Shown one piece after another: positions 22,701-33,600 of a stretch of DNA of 64,000 nt. Every line of letters begins with the position of its first letter. Position 1 is the stretch's first letter. This DNA comes from Larus michahellis (taxonomy: Eukaryota > Chordata > Aves > Charadriiformes > Laridae). Under the pieces are notes generated by a model. It did not search any database and was not told the origin of the DNA. It saw nothing but the letters and a program-made list of their open reading frames with translations. The translations under genes were made by a program, and so were the position numbers. The DNA lies in contig NC_133896.1 of NCBI RefSeq assembly GCF_964199755.1, forward strand, positions 93,372,200-93,436,199, read 5' to 3'.

Positions 22701-25700
22701 ACAAATTAGGGAAGGGCTGTACGGGAAAGAGGACCGGCTCTGGGAAGAAGCTAATTCTCAAGCTCACTGGTTAGAATTCAACTTGAGAAGCGATCCGCCT
22801 CCCCAGGGAAGGGAAATGCTGACTTTTCTTAAATGAAAGAAAACAGTTTGGATTCCAGTAGGGGTGAAAGAGCAGACTCTTATTTCTTTGCCAGCATTAC
22901 GCCTTGCAGTCATATTTATATTGCATAAGGGAGGTCCTGACTAAGGTAAGACAGAAAAATCACACTCTTCTGGCAGCTGCAAAGAGAAAAATCACTGATA
23001 CATATAAGTAAGAAAGAAAACACCATGCGAATTCTTCTCAGACAAATAAGAGGAGCTACTTTTTGAAGCACACTGCCTGCTAAAGAAATGCTCCTGCGCT
23101 TCATCTTGGTATATAAGCCATGGGTGTTAACTTCTGCATGACAGCTGCTACTGCTGCCCTTGGGATGTCCTGGTGCCTGTTCAGCCTCAGGGCTGGTGCA
23201 TGACAGCCGCAGGTCTGGCCTTTTTCTGCACTCGCTTCCTCGCCTTTCTCACTCCGTCCTGCTTTCTCCTTGCAGGAAAACGCTCCATCAGTGTGACGGC
23301 ACTGACGTCTCCAGGGAACATTGGCCAGCGTGGCATCCTGGGCTGCACTTTCGAGCCCGACATCCGTATGGGCAGCATAGTGATCCGGTGGGCCAAGGCA
23401 GGAGTAGCTGGGCTGGTTCATGAGTTTAAAGGTGGGAAGGACCACCTGCAAGAGCAAGACGCATTGTTCCAGGGCCGCACGGCAGTGTTTGCCGACCAGG
23501 TGATCGGCGGCAATGCTTCCCTGGAGCTGAGGGACGTGCAGCTCTCCGACGCCGGCACCTACCGGTGCTCCGTCACCACAGCCAGAGGGAGCGGGGCGGC
23601 AGTGCTGCAGTACAGGACGGGAGGTGAGAGGTCTGAGGAAGAAAATCCTGCTGCAAAACACATGCTAATATGGCTTGGTTGGGCCTACTGATGCTAGAGA
23701 CTGCATGAGTGGCACCCGCTCCTCCAGCAGCCACCATCAGGCCCTGCACCCCTGAGTAGGACTGGGGTATTTTTTTTGGCTTTTCCAGAGGTGTTTATGG
23801 CCTTACTTCCTCTTTTGACCTCATCGTTCCAGAAAAACTCTTATTTTAATGCTCTCAGTTCTCTGTTTTCTTCTCTTTACCACGTGTAGTCTGCCAGCTA
23901 CACAACTGACTACAAAGAGCCCCTAAGAGTGGGAGTAGCTAATTGATCTTATAAAGATCCAGATTTTGCACCTGTTAAAGATAAAACTATAGCTTTTTCT
24001 TTCAAGATTAGGATATATATCCAGCCAGAAGTGCTGCATAATAAAAATTGTAGCCTATCCTTTTTCTGTTTTTCTAATGTCTTTAGTTTTTAAAAATGAC
24101 TATCAAAGCAACACACCACCCATGTGATAGTTACCTGAAGTATCTCATATTTCCTAGAGTTAACTGTTCACCTTGTTATGTGTCAACTTCAAAACATGCA
24201 CAGACACAGACAAATTTTCAGTTGCGGGTGCTTAGTTCTTCTGAACCCTCTGGGCTTTGGCCATCATTTTCACCACTGGCACAAAGCAAGGTGCTCCTAC
24301 TGAACTTGGCAGCGTTTCACCCATTTCTGTCACTTCTGTGTCTTTCTCATGAAATCGTGGTGAGTTACACTGACTATACAACAGGGATAACGTGAGCCTG
24401 CACAGGTAGGTGGTCTTAGTATTTCTCTGGCTGGCTTTTGCTGGCACCCCTGAGGTCCCAGCATATCCCTTGAACTCACGGTTGGCACAGTAGAGTGAGA
24501 CCCCGACCTTCCAGGGAAAGTTTCTATGGTAGCCAAGGGAATTGTTAGAAAGGAGGGAAAAAAATCTTCATGGCTTTCCAGGACAGATCTGGAAACCACC
24601 AGGTCTTCGCACTCTTCCAGCAAGATGACTTCAGCTGCAGTAACAAGTCACCTCCCAAAGGGTCACCTTGTGTTGGAGACTCAGGGTCTGCAGGGGTTTC
24701 CTGCAGACTGCAGTTTTTGCACCTTCTCCTTCACCACTGTGACCAGCGTTGCTGCCCAACAGCTCAAATTGGGAGAGGGAAAACTCTCAGACATCTCCAA
24801 CCCAAGGAAATGCAGATTTAGGATAGGTGGACACTTATGTGGTGAGGACGGATGTACCAGCAGCCTTGGGGGGGGTGTCCTCTGTACTGCAGGCCAGCCA
24901 TAGCAGGACAGTAGTAACCAGCAGAGCTCTTGAATGAGACAGGCTGCTTTTCTGCAGGTCCAGCCTCCTCCTTTGGCCCAGCAGAGCCAAAGCAGCAGGT
25001 GGGCACCAGCTTCTGTGCAGAAGCTTGTGACAGATGTCTTGGAGGTGCAGCCACTTCCCCGTGTCACTCACAGGGAGCCTGTCTTGGGACAGAAAGGCAA
25101 TATGACAGTTGATGTTGCAGGAACATCTGCCCAGTGTTGATTCACAGTCCCCCATTTCTTACTGGAAGTGTGTTTTCTGCCCTGGTGTTATGTGAAGCAC
25201 CTCCTCAGGCAGTGGAAAAAAGGGTGCTGGGCTCACAGACCCCTTATCTTGCAATGGCTAGGATGGAAGAACTGCTTGGGACCACAGCAGGTAACAGCAA
25301 GGCCAGAGGGCTTCGACTGGTGTCTGACGCGTGCTTAAGTCCTGTGGGGATTTGGTCTCCTACCTCTCCTTGAAACCTTGTAATCTGCCTGCCTTTGTGT
25401 TGCTTGATTTGGTGTTTAAGGCAATCCACACAGGAAAAAAAAAAAGCATTAGGGAGAACAAGTGAAATGCTGCATTAGGTTTTATTTCTGTTGAAATTGG
25501 TGAACTCTGCTCTCCTAAAAAGTACATATTCAGAGGTATGTTTTTCTAGGAAAGCAAGACTAATAAAGTTCTATTTGAGATGGCCTTGGCTTTAAAACAC
25601 AGCTGAGTTTGCAGCGGGCTTTAAAACTTTTGTTTAACCCAAGCATGTTGGCGTAAGTCCTGCAGCTCAGGCCACACCTTCGTCTGCCCTCAGCCCCAGC

Positions 25701-27415
25701 AGGTGAAAATGGAGCTTCCCTTGGCTGCAGCCCCACGCAGTGCGAGAGTCACATCACGAAGCGGTAGGTGTTGGTCAGGCTCCCTTCTCACTCAGTGAGT
25801 CATCTCCCCCCCCTCCTCTGATAACAGCAATCATTTTCCGCATGCCTCTCCCTGCCGGGAATAGCAGGTGCCTCCTTTCGGCAGAGATGAGCGGAGCCGT
25901 GCCGGCTGTGGTTCCTGCCCGGGGAAGCCAGGCGTATGGCAGACACGGGCAGTCTCAGGCTGGCCAGGTCCTGAGCCCAGTCTCTTCTGAGACCTCCGGT
26001 GTCCAGGAGCTCTTGGGAAACTCTTGGTTTATGAGCCTGGGACCCAGCTCGTAACTGTTATGCAGAATTACTTTAAAGACACAAAAGCTGTGCCACGACC
26101 TCAGCAGATCTTGTCAAACTGGACTGCCTTGTCCTAGGTGTCTTTAGATCCCCTGTAGCCCAACCTCTACCGACGTCTGTCTGAGCCTCCGTGTTCACTT
26201 TGGCTACCTGCGGCGCTGCGACGCTAGGCAGCAAGTACCTTAGAAATACCTGTGCCTGACCAGCAGACGCAGTTGGGCATTTCATGCCCACTTCCTGGAC
26301 ATTGACCTTTTTCTGACTCTCTCCCCTTTTTCCCTCCCAAAGCCTTCAGCACCCCCAAAGTCCATGTGGAGAACAGCAGCAGTGGGGACACGTTGCAGTG
26401 CGAAGCACCGCGCTGGTTCCCTCGACCCGCCGTGCGCTGGACAGCCTACAGCGACGCCGGGGAGTACCTGCCGCATGTTGCCAACACCAGCTACGAGCTG
26501 AATGCTGAAAACATCACGCTGAAAGTGGTTTCCTTTCTGCACAACATTACCGCTAACGCCACCTACACCTGCGTGATTGAAAACAACATTGCCAAGGCTA
26601 CAGGCAACATCAAAGTGACAGGTAGAATTTAACACCACACAGAGACCACAGGCGCTGGGGAGAAGGCAGTTTAAACACTGTGCCTGTGTGTGTCGCGGGG
26701 CTCCTGCAGCACCTGTGTCAGTCAAGGAAGGGACTGAAATTTGCGGTTAATCCAAATCTCTCCCTTTGTCCCTGGGATGAAGGAAAGGGTCTGTGTTTGG
26801 TCCTGCTATTTCAGATGTTTTTCACAGTAACAGGGACAAAACTGCCAGGGAATGGGAAGGAAGGACACACTTCAAAAGAATATATTCCTTTGAATGTTAG
26901 CCAAAACCAAACCAACCAACCAACAACCCCAACTTCTGACACTTTCTTTAGCCAGTTCAGCTTAGATCCCTTTTGTGTACCAAACCAGCAGGCCCTTTTA
27001 GCTGTTACTGAAAATCTCTCTGACTCCAGCCCCGCCCCCCCCCACTTCATTTAAAACCTTATTCACAGGAAAGCAAACTTTCCAAAAAGCCTGGATATTT
27101 TTTCCTGTTCTACGTGGTATGGATCATAGCTCTCCTACAGTGAGGGCTCCGTAGCAGTGGGTCTCCAGCACAAGATGCAGGCTCTATCTTTGTCAATATT
27201 CAGAAAAATAAGGAGGACTAAACATACACACTCGTTTTGCCTCCCCTGCTGCATTCCCCATTCTGGTAGCCTCTCTCTGTTCTTCTGCTACAGATTTCAG
27301 CGTTACAAGGGGGACCAATTTGCAGCTGGTGAACCTGAACGCAAAGTCGGTGTCCTCCTCCCTTCCAGCCTGTCACTGGATGCTTCTGCTTCCCCTGTAT
27401 CTGCTGTCGATATGA
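16762..27415 (+). CDS. VTCN1: VTCN1 (B7-H4), B7-family inhibitory ligand (5 coding exons)
   Basis: Coding exons are 16762-16793, 21735-21799, 23276-23623, 26343-26621 and 27294-27415, totalling 846 nt and 281 aa (human 282, from memory). All introns are GT-AG and phases agree. Residues 1-33 form the signal segment (MASQGQVIFW, then a hydrophobic run). The IgV domain has Cys56 and Cys130, and the IgC domain has Cys168 and Cys225. The C terminus is hydrophobic (CHWMLLLPLYLLSI). N-glycosylation sequons include NAS, NSS, NTS, NIT and NAT, mostly in the IgC domain. B7-H4 is an antigen-presenting-cell and epithelial surface protein that inhibits T-cell activation. The start has a strong context (GACCATGG). 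Confidence 0.97.
16794..21734 (+). other. VTCN1 intron 1
   Basis: About 4.9 kb. It contains an imperfect 49-bp tandem duplication at 17071-17168 and nothing else that I recognise. The VTCN1 frame happens to stay open through the donor until a stop at 17428-17430, but the added residues resemble no protein. Confidence 0.8.
17071..17168. repeat. Imperfect 49-bp tandem duplication
   Basis: Two adjacent 49-bp copies (17071-17119 and 17120-17168) share GGTC.GGGTAT, GAG..AGGCTCTG and GTTCCT blocks, with roughly four in five bases identical. It lies in VTCN1 intron 1. Confidence 0.75.
21735..21799 (+). CDS. VTCN1: VTCN1 exon 2: hydrophobic signal segment
   Basis: Residues 11-33, TTTVIIILAVVIALIIGFGVS followed by Gly. 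This is the hydrophobic core of the leader and aligns with the mammalian second coding exon. Acceptor is CCAAATAG, donor CTCAG|GTACGT. Confidence 0.93.
21800..23275 (+). other. VTCN1 intron 2
   Basis: About 1.5 kb of unique-looking sequence with an A+T-rich patch near 22320-22360. No repeat or gene was recognised. Confidence 0.8.
23276..23623 (+). CDS. VTCN1: VTCN1 exon 3: IgV domain
   Basis: Residues 33-149. IgV hallmarks are GCTFEPD (Cys56), the core Trp in IVIRWAK, and DAGTYRC (Cys130). QGRTAVFADQVIGGNASLEL is highly conserved and carries one sequon. This is the membrane-distal face that contacts the still-debated receptor. Confidence 0.97.
23624..26342 (+). other. VTCN1 intron 3
   Basis: About 2.7 kb of unique-looking sequence with a short A-run near 25434-25445. 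No repeat, RNA gene or further exon was recognised. Confidence 0.8.
26343..26621 (+). CDS. VTCN1: VTCN1 exon 4: IgC domain
   Basis: Residues 149-242. LQCEAPRWFPRP (Cys168) and TYTCVIEN (Cys225) mark the IgC fold. Sequons NSS, NTS, NIT, NIT and NAT make it heavily glycosylated. Donor is GACAG|GTAGAA. Confidence 0.97.
27294..27415 (+). CDS. VTCN1: VTCN1 exon 5: stalk and C-terminal hydrophobic segment
   Basis: Residues 242-281 plus the stop at 27413-27415. NLQLVNLNAKS corresponds to the mammalian stalk, and the tail HWMLLLPLYLLSI is the membrane segment with almost no cytoplasmic part, as in mammals. Confidence 0.93.
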
Positions 27416-30150
27416 AGCCTCTATAAAACAATCAGAAACACTGCTGCACCTGGAGGTAAACCTGTAATCATATATGCTCGGTATATGTAGACCCTCTTGC
27501 TGAATTTTGTTGCAGCTCCAGACTTACCTCAAGCCTACCAGAATGGGAGGACGTGGCTTTGCCCTGTGCCCGTCCTTCCTCCATGCCCAGCTTTAGGTGG
27601 GACGCATGGCTTGTCTCTCCCACAGGCTCCCTGCTGGCTTCTCCTGTCACTTTCTGCAACTTTAGAGATTCTTTTACACCGTTGACTGGCATTTCTTACT
27701 CGTACCCTCATTCTCTTTTCCTTTTCTCCTCAACCTTCTCTCCAACCCAAAAGATAGACGTCTTGCTGCTCTGAGCACCTTCTGAACCTTGGCTACAGCT
27801 CATGGCTGCAGGGCAGGGTGGACTTTTTCCTCTGCCTGCCCACGAGGCCTGCAGCAGCACAAGCCTTGCTTGCACCCGCTTTTCTCAGACAACTCCACTG
27901 CACGGTGCAGCACCTTCAGTAAACAGTAGCTGGCAGGAATACCTTCAGGAGGGCTAGAGGGAGCTGCCAGCCTGAGCAATCCCACCTAGACCTGGAATAA
28001 GGAGGGCTGTAGCCAGCCAAAGCACGGACAACTGCCTTCAGTACTCATCAGCTTTGGCTTTGGGTGGTAGCCTCTAGAGGTAAACTGGTGACGAAGTGGA
28101 GAGCTACAGAAAATCAGCTAAAAGGAACATCTCTGTCTTTCAACGCAGAACAGTTACGCAGCTACCCTGACGGCAGGACAAACTTCATGCTTTCCTCCCT
28201 CTTGGGCTGAGAATTTTAAGAGCCCCTTCCAGTTCCAGAGTGTGTAGTAGCACATGAAACCAGCTGATTTCTTTCTTGTATTATTATTTCTTACTCACTA
28301 CAACAACAGGATCCTTTGTTTGGGTTCAGAAAGAGAGCGAGGAATGCGATAAAGAGAGTTGCATAAATAAAGGAAAAACTCTGATCACAGGAACGAGGTG
28401 TTTTCTCTTGTCTGAAGTAACCCAGTGACCAGAACTCTGACCATGGGCAGAAGAAGCTCAAACAGGAAAAGCTTTTCCTGCAATACATCTGAGAACTGGT
28501 CCTTCAAACTTGGAGTATGAAAAGCAAACAAATCTTAATTCCCCCCTTAAACAGATTTGATTTGTCCATCTCATGTCTTGTGATTCTCTGAATGTACTAA
28601 TAAAACTGTAAATAAGAGAGCCAGTTAATCTATTCAGTCTTCTCAGAGGACTACAATCAAACTCCCCTTCTGAAAAAGATGGCAAAACAGCGCTGGGTTA
28701 GAAAACAGCTAACAGGTTTGGAATAAGTGTCAGGTCTTCAACCCGGCAAAGGCAAGCAGCATGTCTGAAGTCCTATATGAGAACCGATGATTGCATTTGT
28801 AACATGAAATAAAAGAGGACCAGGTGAGTAGTAAGTGTGGCAGCAGACGGAAGACTAATATACATAATGAGAGGAAAAGAGGGTGACTAGCAAGATACTA
28901 CTGGGAAGTTCAAATTCAGAAGTAAACAGAGTTATTAAACGTAGATATAACTATAGAGATGAAATGGCCTTTTTTGTTTTTAAGTAAGTCTCTTATCTGG
29001 CACTTCCTATCTATTTCTGTGGCACCATTTGTTACTATTACAGGACTTGCAGTTGCACTTTTTAAATCAGATTTTGATCTCCAACTTACATCACTTACAG
29101 CCATTGTCTTCCTCAGGCTGATAGTTTATTTTGGTGTTTTTTTGTGTTTCGTTTTCTTTGGTAAGGAAGGGTGGGGAGTAAGCTTTAGCAAAATCTTTAC
29201 CATTTTCCAGAAAGCACCTACAGAAAAAAAAAGACTGTCAAACAAAACTCGTGCAAACCTTTGCTTTAAGCTATTGTGGCAATCTCTTTTAGGATGGAGT
29301 CTCAGAATTTTGTTGAGTGGTGGCATCTACCAGGTCTTGTGCCACTCATCCTTTGCTCTTAGAAGCGGCCAGCTGGCCTTGGGAGGGAAGATAGTTCACA
29401 CACACTCAATGAACCCAGCCCCTGAACTTTAACATAAAGCTCAAACTAAGGGGGAAGGGCGGGGGGGAAACACCAAACAAACCAACCCCAACACAGAGTA
29501 GCTGTTCAAACACGCTGTCAGCACTGCACATGGAATACGGCAGCAAAGCAATTGTGTGTGGAATTTACTAGCCTACAGCATAAGATGAAGGATCTGGATG
29601 TTATTTTGCCAAAAAGCAAGTGCAGAATACTTGGTCATGGCTGTAAGCAGACGGGAGAGGAATCTCTTCAAATGGTGATCTCCCATGTGTTGCATTGGTT
29701 AGTCTCCTGTGCCACCACGGATACTGGCACATGCCATTGCAATCATCCCCTTCCTAATCAGGAACAGATGGGCAAGCCCGTAGCAGGTTGTGAATTTGTA
29801 TCCCAGCTCACTGCCTTCCTCTCACTACCAGCCCCACGTAATGTTCAGGCCACTGTTTAGGCTGCAAAATGATGTCCATATAGCCCTGTGATTTAGCACC
29901 ATGATTTAATATCCAAACAGTAACTTACTTCCCTTCCCTTCTTGGAGGAAGGAAATGCTTTAAAAACATAATTTTAATAATTTCAACTGGGTTAAGAAGA
30001 CTATCCCTTGTGGCAGGTGTACAGTTTTGCATGAAGACAGTGAATGATCTGCAAAATGCCTGGCTCTGGCTCATAAACCAAAGATCTATGTTCTGCCTCA
30101 TTCCCCATATAGCAAGTAAACCCCAAAGTAGATACAGTGTTATTTAAACT
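27416..30150. other. VTCN1 3' UTR and VTCN1-CTC1 intergenic region
   Basis: The VTCN1 and CTC1 3' ends converge here. The first AATAAA after the VTCN1 stop is at 28366-28371, with others at 28599 and 28808, so a 3' UTR of 1-1.5 kb is possible. No coding exon or transposon was recognised in the rest. Confidence 0.65.
28366..28371 (+). terminator. VTCN1: Candidate VTCN1 polyadenylation signal AATAAA
   Basis: First canonical hexamer after the VTCN1 stop, about 950 nt downstream. Later hexamers at 28599-28604 and 28808-28813 are alternatives, and sequence alone cannot choose among them. Confidence 0.4.
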
Positions 30151-30163
30151 GTATTTTAATAGC

Positions 30164-30169
30164 TTTATT
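30164..30169 (-). terminator. CTC1: CTC1 polyadenylation signal AATAAA (minus strand)
   Basis: TTTATT on the + strand, which is AATAAA in the CTC1 direction, lies about 280 nt past the CTC1 stop. It is a good candidate for the end of the CTC1 transcript. Confidence 0.6.
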
Positions 30170-30449
30170 TAGTAGATACTACCACATAAAATACACGCAT
30201 TGTGTGCCCTAGGTCCAAAGTATTGAACATCTCTCTTCCAAAACATTGCCCAGTTTCGCTGGTAGCAATGGTCCAGAATGACCATTCAGGAATTCCACAG
30301 GTCACAGCAGCTTCTTGACCGCACCCTTCACCCTGTGCTCACAGGCTCGTGCTCCCACTGGAAAGGGGATTAAAAAAAAAGTCCCCATCCCAGCAGGTAT
30401 TTCCGTATTTCCTCTCCCACTGGGAGAGATGCTAAGCAGTGGCTCCCAC

Positions 30450-30610
30450 TCAGCAGTGACAAAATGCCCTCCTAATCCTCTCACTGTTCAGATAGTTTAA
30501 GGCGCCTTGTTCCACTTCCTCCACATTCAGGCACAGCAGGCTCAGCCGAGGTCCCACTTGCGACACAAACTCCATTTCACCGCACCGAAAATTTCTCAGC
30601 TGCAGTGGAG
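30450..30610 (-). CDS. CTC1: CTC1 exon 23: C terminus
   Basis: Residues 1233-1285. LRNFRCGEMEF and GPRLSLLCLNVEE match the mammalian last exon. The stop TGA is at 30452-30450, and the tail RIRRAFCHC differs from mammals. Confidence 0.95.
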
Positions 30611-33600
30611 CTGAAGGGGAAAAGATAACAACCTGTAACAACTCAGCACAGGGCTCCTGCTCTGTTCTAGCACACGGCTGAAGAAGTTGCTGGGGGAGGA
30701 AAGGCCTTGCAGCAGCTGCTTGGCATCCGCTAAACCCTAAAGGACAGCACAATTAATGAATCCAGGATGTGAGTAGATGAATGCATTTGGCCAGCATCCC
30801 TCCAACTTGGAGGAAGCAGACATTTTACACTGTGAAACGCTGTGAACTATGTGCTGTTCACATAGCTGATGCACTGAGCTTTATATCTTTTATCACTATC
30901 AGCAACCTGGCCTTACAGACAGTGTTACGTGATAGCCAAAAGATAACGTCTCCACAGCAGAGCATCCTCTGGTGAGCTTGGCAAATCAAACCCTGCAGCA
31001 CCTGGACTTACACTCAAGCACTAGTGTTAGTGCAAGCAGCTAAGAATGTCCCCTTAACGCAGCAACTTCACAGTTGTGTCAGCGTGAACTCAGACATCAG
31101 CACCCATGAATTCAAAACTCTTCAGTGCTTTAAACTCTGTGGCTGTGGTGAGGAGTTTCAGGCCTAGTCTTGACCCTACCTGCTGTCCTGTCTGAAGTCA
31201 AAACCCACTTGATTTGAGAGGTCTGCACAGTAACTCTGGCTGGCCAGAACCCCCTGCCATACAAGGATGGGGAACCTTGCTCTAAAACAGAGACAGTTTT
31301 GTGTGTAAGAGGCACCCCACAGAAATAAACCTGTACCTTAATATTGGGGACAGAAGGGCAAAAGGGGAATGCTAATAAAACACGTTCTCTCCCACCACCA
31401 CTACCCCCCCCCGCCAACCCCCACCTTCTCCCTTACTGACACCTGAGAACAATTCTATCCTGGTTGTTTAGCCAATATATTTTCTTGGAACTGTATATAA
31501 AATTTGAACATAGAAGCTCCAAGTTTTCACAACTACAAGGACAATTCAATACTATTTTTATGCTCTGTATAAAGTAGAAAAATTAACATAAGATATTGTT
31601 GTATACAGTGACTTCTATAATATTATTTCTGTATTTTTGTAACCATGGTTCTGCTAAGAGACATCTCAGGTCTGCACTACAGAATTCATAATTCGATGGA
31701 AATCCTCCAACGATCCTGCTTTGCGGTCAGTGAAGGCTTTCCTTCCCCAGCCTGCCGAGACAGCTCCTCCCTTCCTTCCCACGCTAAATATTACAAAAGC
31801 CAACAGTGCTTGCTTACCAGGCTGCAGGATCTTGGAGGGCTTCCTGTCTAGCCTGAAATCCATCAGGATGGGGCGACAGATGAGAGGACTCCTGCACAGG
31901 CTCCTTAGGTAGCAAGCAACAAAATCCTCAGGTTCCTCTACACACTGAGGAAGGAAGGAAGGGGTGTGTTGCCAGTGAACGTGCAGAGGGAGGCACAGAG
32001 CTGCTGGAACCCCCACAGCAGAGGGAAATCCAGTCCAGCTGAAGCTTGAGCCCAGCACGCTGCATTCGCTACCAGAATAACCCACTCACCCCTGTGCCAG
32101 TAGCCTCCCCATGCTGAATGGACACTCTGCCTCTGCTCTGCACGCAGTTCTGCAGAGCTTCCCACTCGACAAGGCTCAGGCCCAGCATTGCTGCGACTTG
32201 CTGGTTCCTGCACAGCACAAAAGCTTCACCCGTTCCGTCTTCCACCAACACCCTATGGAGAAGCAGGCGGACTAAGATGCAGAGGGAGGTCAGGACAATG
32301 CCTGCCTCCCTCACAAGGGTCATGTCCCAGACAGGGGATCTCAGTAAAGAGAGAGGGAGATCTGTTCACATCTGGGAAGACATGACAACTTTAACTTCTG
32401 CCCTTGCTATTCTGTCCACATCCTGTCCTTGATCTGATTTTCCTCTCCCCTCTGTGGTATAATTTATTCCCTCCTACCCACCTCTTTCCATATCCAATCT
32501 CTACAGCGCTTACCGTGCACTGGCTTGCCTCACTCCTGTGTGTGACGGACATGGTGGACTGTGTCGAGTGCACCTGCCCTGAAGAAAGAGTAAAGCTACA
32601 GCTATGTATGGCTGGGCATAAGAGAGAGAAGGGGAGGGGCCACTGCTTCTTTTAACCCTCCCCTAATTAAGTACACAAAGGATTAAAGAACTTCACCGCT
32701 TTTCCAATGAGCGCCTTGGGAAAAGTTTGTACGGGGAGAAAAAGTGACCTGCTGCAAGGTGCTGAACTCCAACAGCAGTGAGCAGGGGAAACGCAGAGCA
32801 TTAACAGAGTCAGATTCTCCCCCTGCATGTCCTTGCTTCATCCCCACTCCTAGCTGTCAGCCTGCCTGACAGCAGATGCACACTTCTCATCAGTTGCCAT
32901 TTTGGTCCCTTTCTAATAAACAAATCCTTTTCAGACACTGGAAAAAGAGGTTTTGGAATTGGGACAGGAACTCTTACTTCCTCTACATGGTAGCAGAGGA
33001 TGCGTTAGAGTAGAGAATCTGCAAGGCTCCTCACAAGTTACCTCTGTGGAAGCTTGAGTACCTCTTTGAAGATGCTGCTGCAAAGCGAGCAAACCCATTG
33101 CAGGGACAGAGTCAGTACACAGGACAAGTGGCATAAAATCCGTGCCTGGGGCAGGTGTTGAAGGTGAGCTTGCAAGTTGGATAGAAACACTAGCGAGGGG
33201 GATGAGGCTTCTCCTGCAGGACTAGAAGAAATTGGAATGTGAGAAGCTCGGAACATAGAAACCTTTTTTGGGACACTGTAAAGTGGGAAGAGACACTGGA
33301 CTCACCTTGAAGGAAAAGATAGGTGAGAAGCTGGCAGAGATACGATGCTTACACAGCTGGTGGCAATATACGTGCAATAAACATTATGGAATCTGCAATA
33401 TGAAAGAGTAGATGTCAGAAACCAAACCTCTCGGTTTTCTTGGCATGGCTGGGTTGGCCTTATTTCTGTAACATGGTAAGAAAATAATTTGTAGCATGGG
33501 AGTAGGAGACACGAAGGCATGGGCAAGGGCTGAGGTAAGTCCACAGGAGGAAAGGCTTAGAGATGGTTTCAGTAAGAGAAGTCAGAGCTGGGGCCCAGGA

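Noticed and set aside
28959-29432. 157-codon + strand open frame between VTCN1 and CTC1
   Set aside because: No domain, no supporting promoter or splice context, and A+T-rich low-complexity stretches. Most likely chance.
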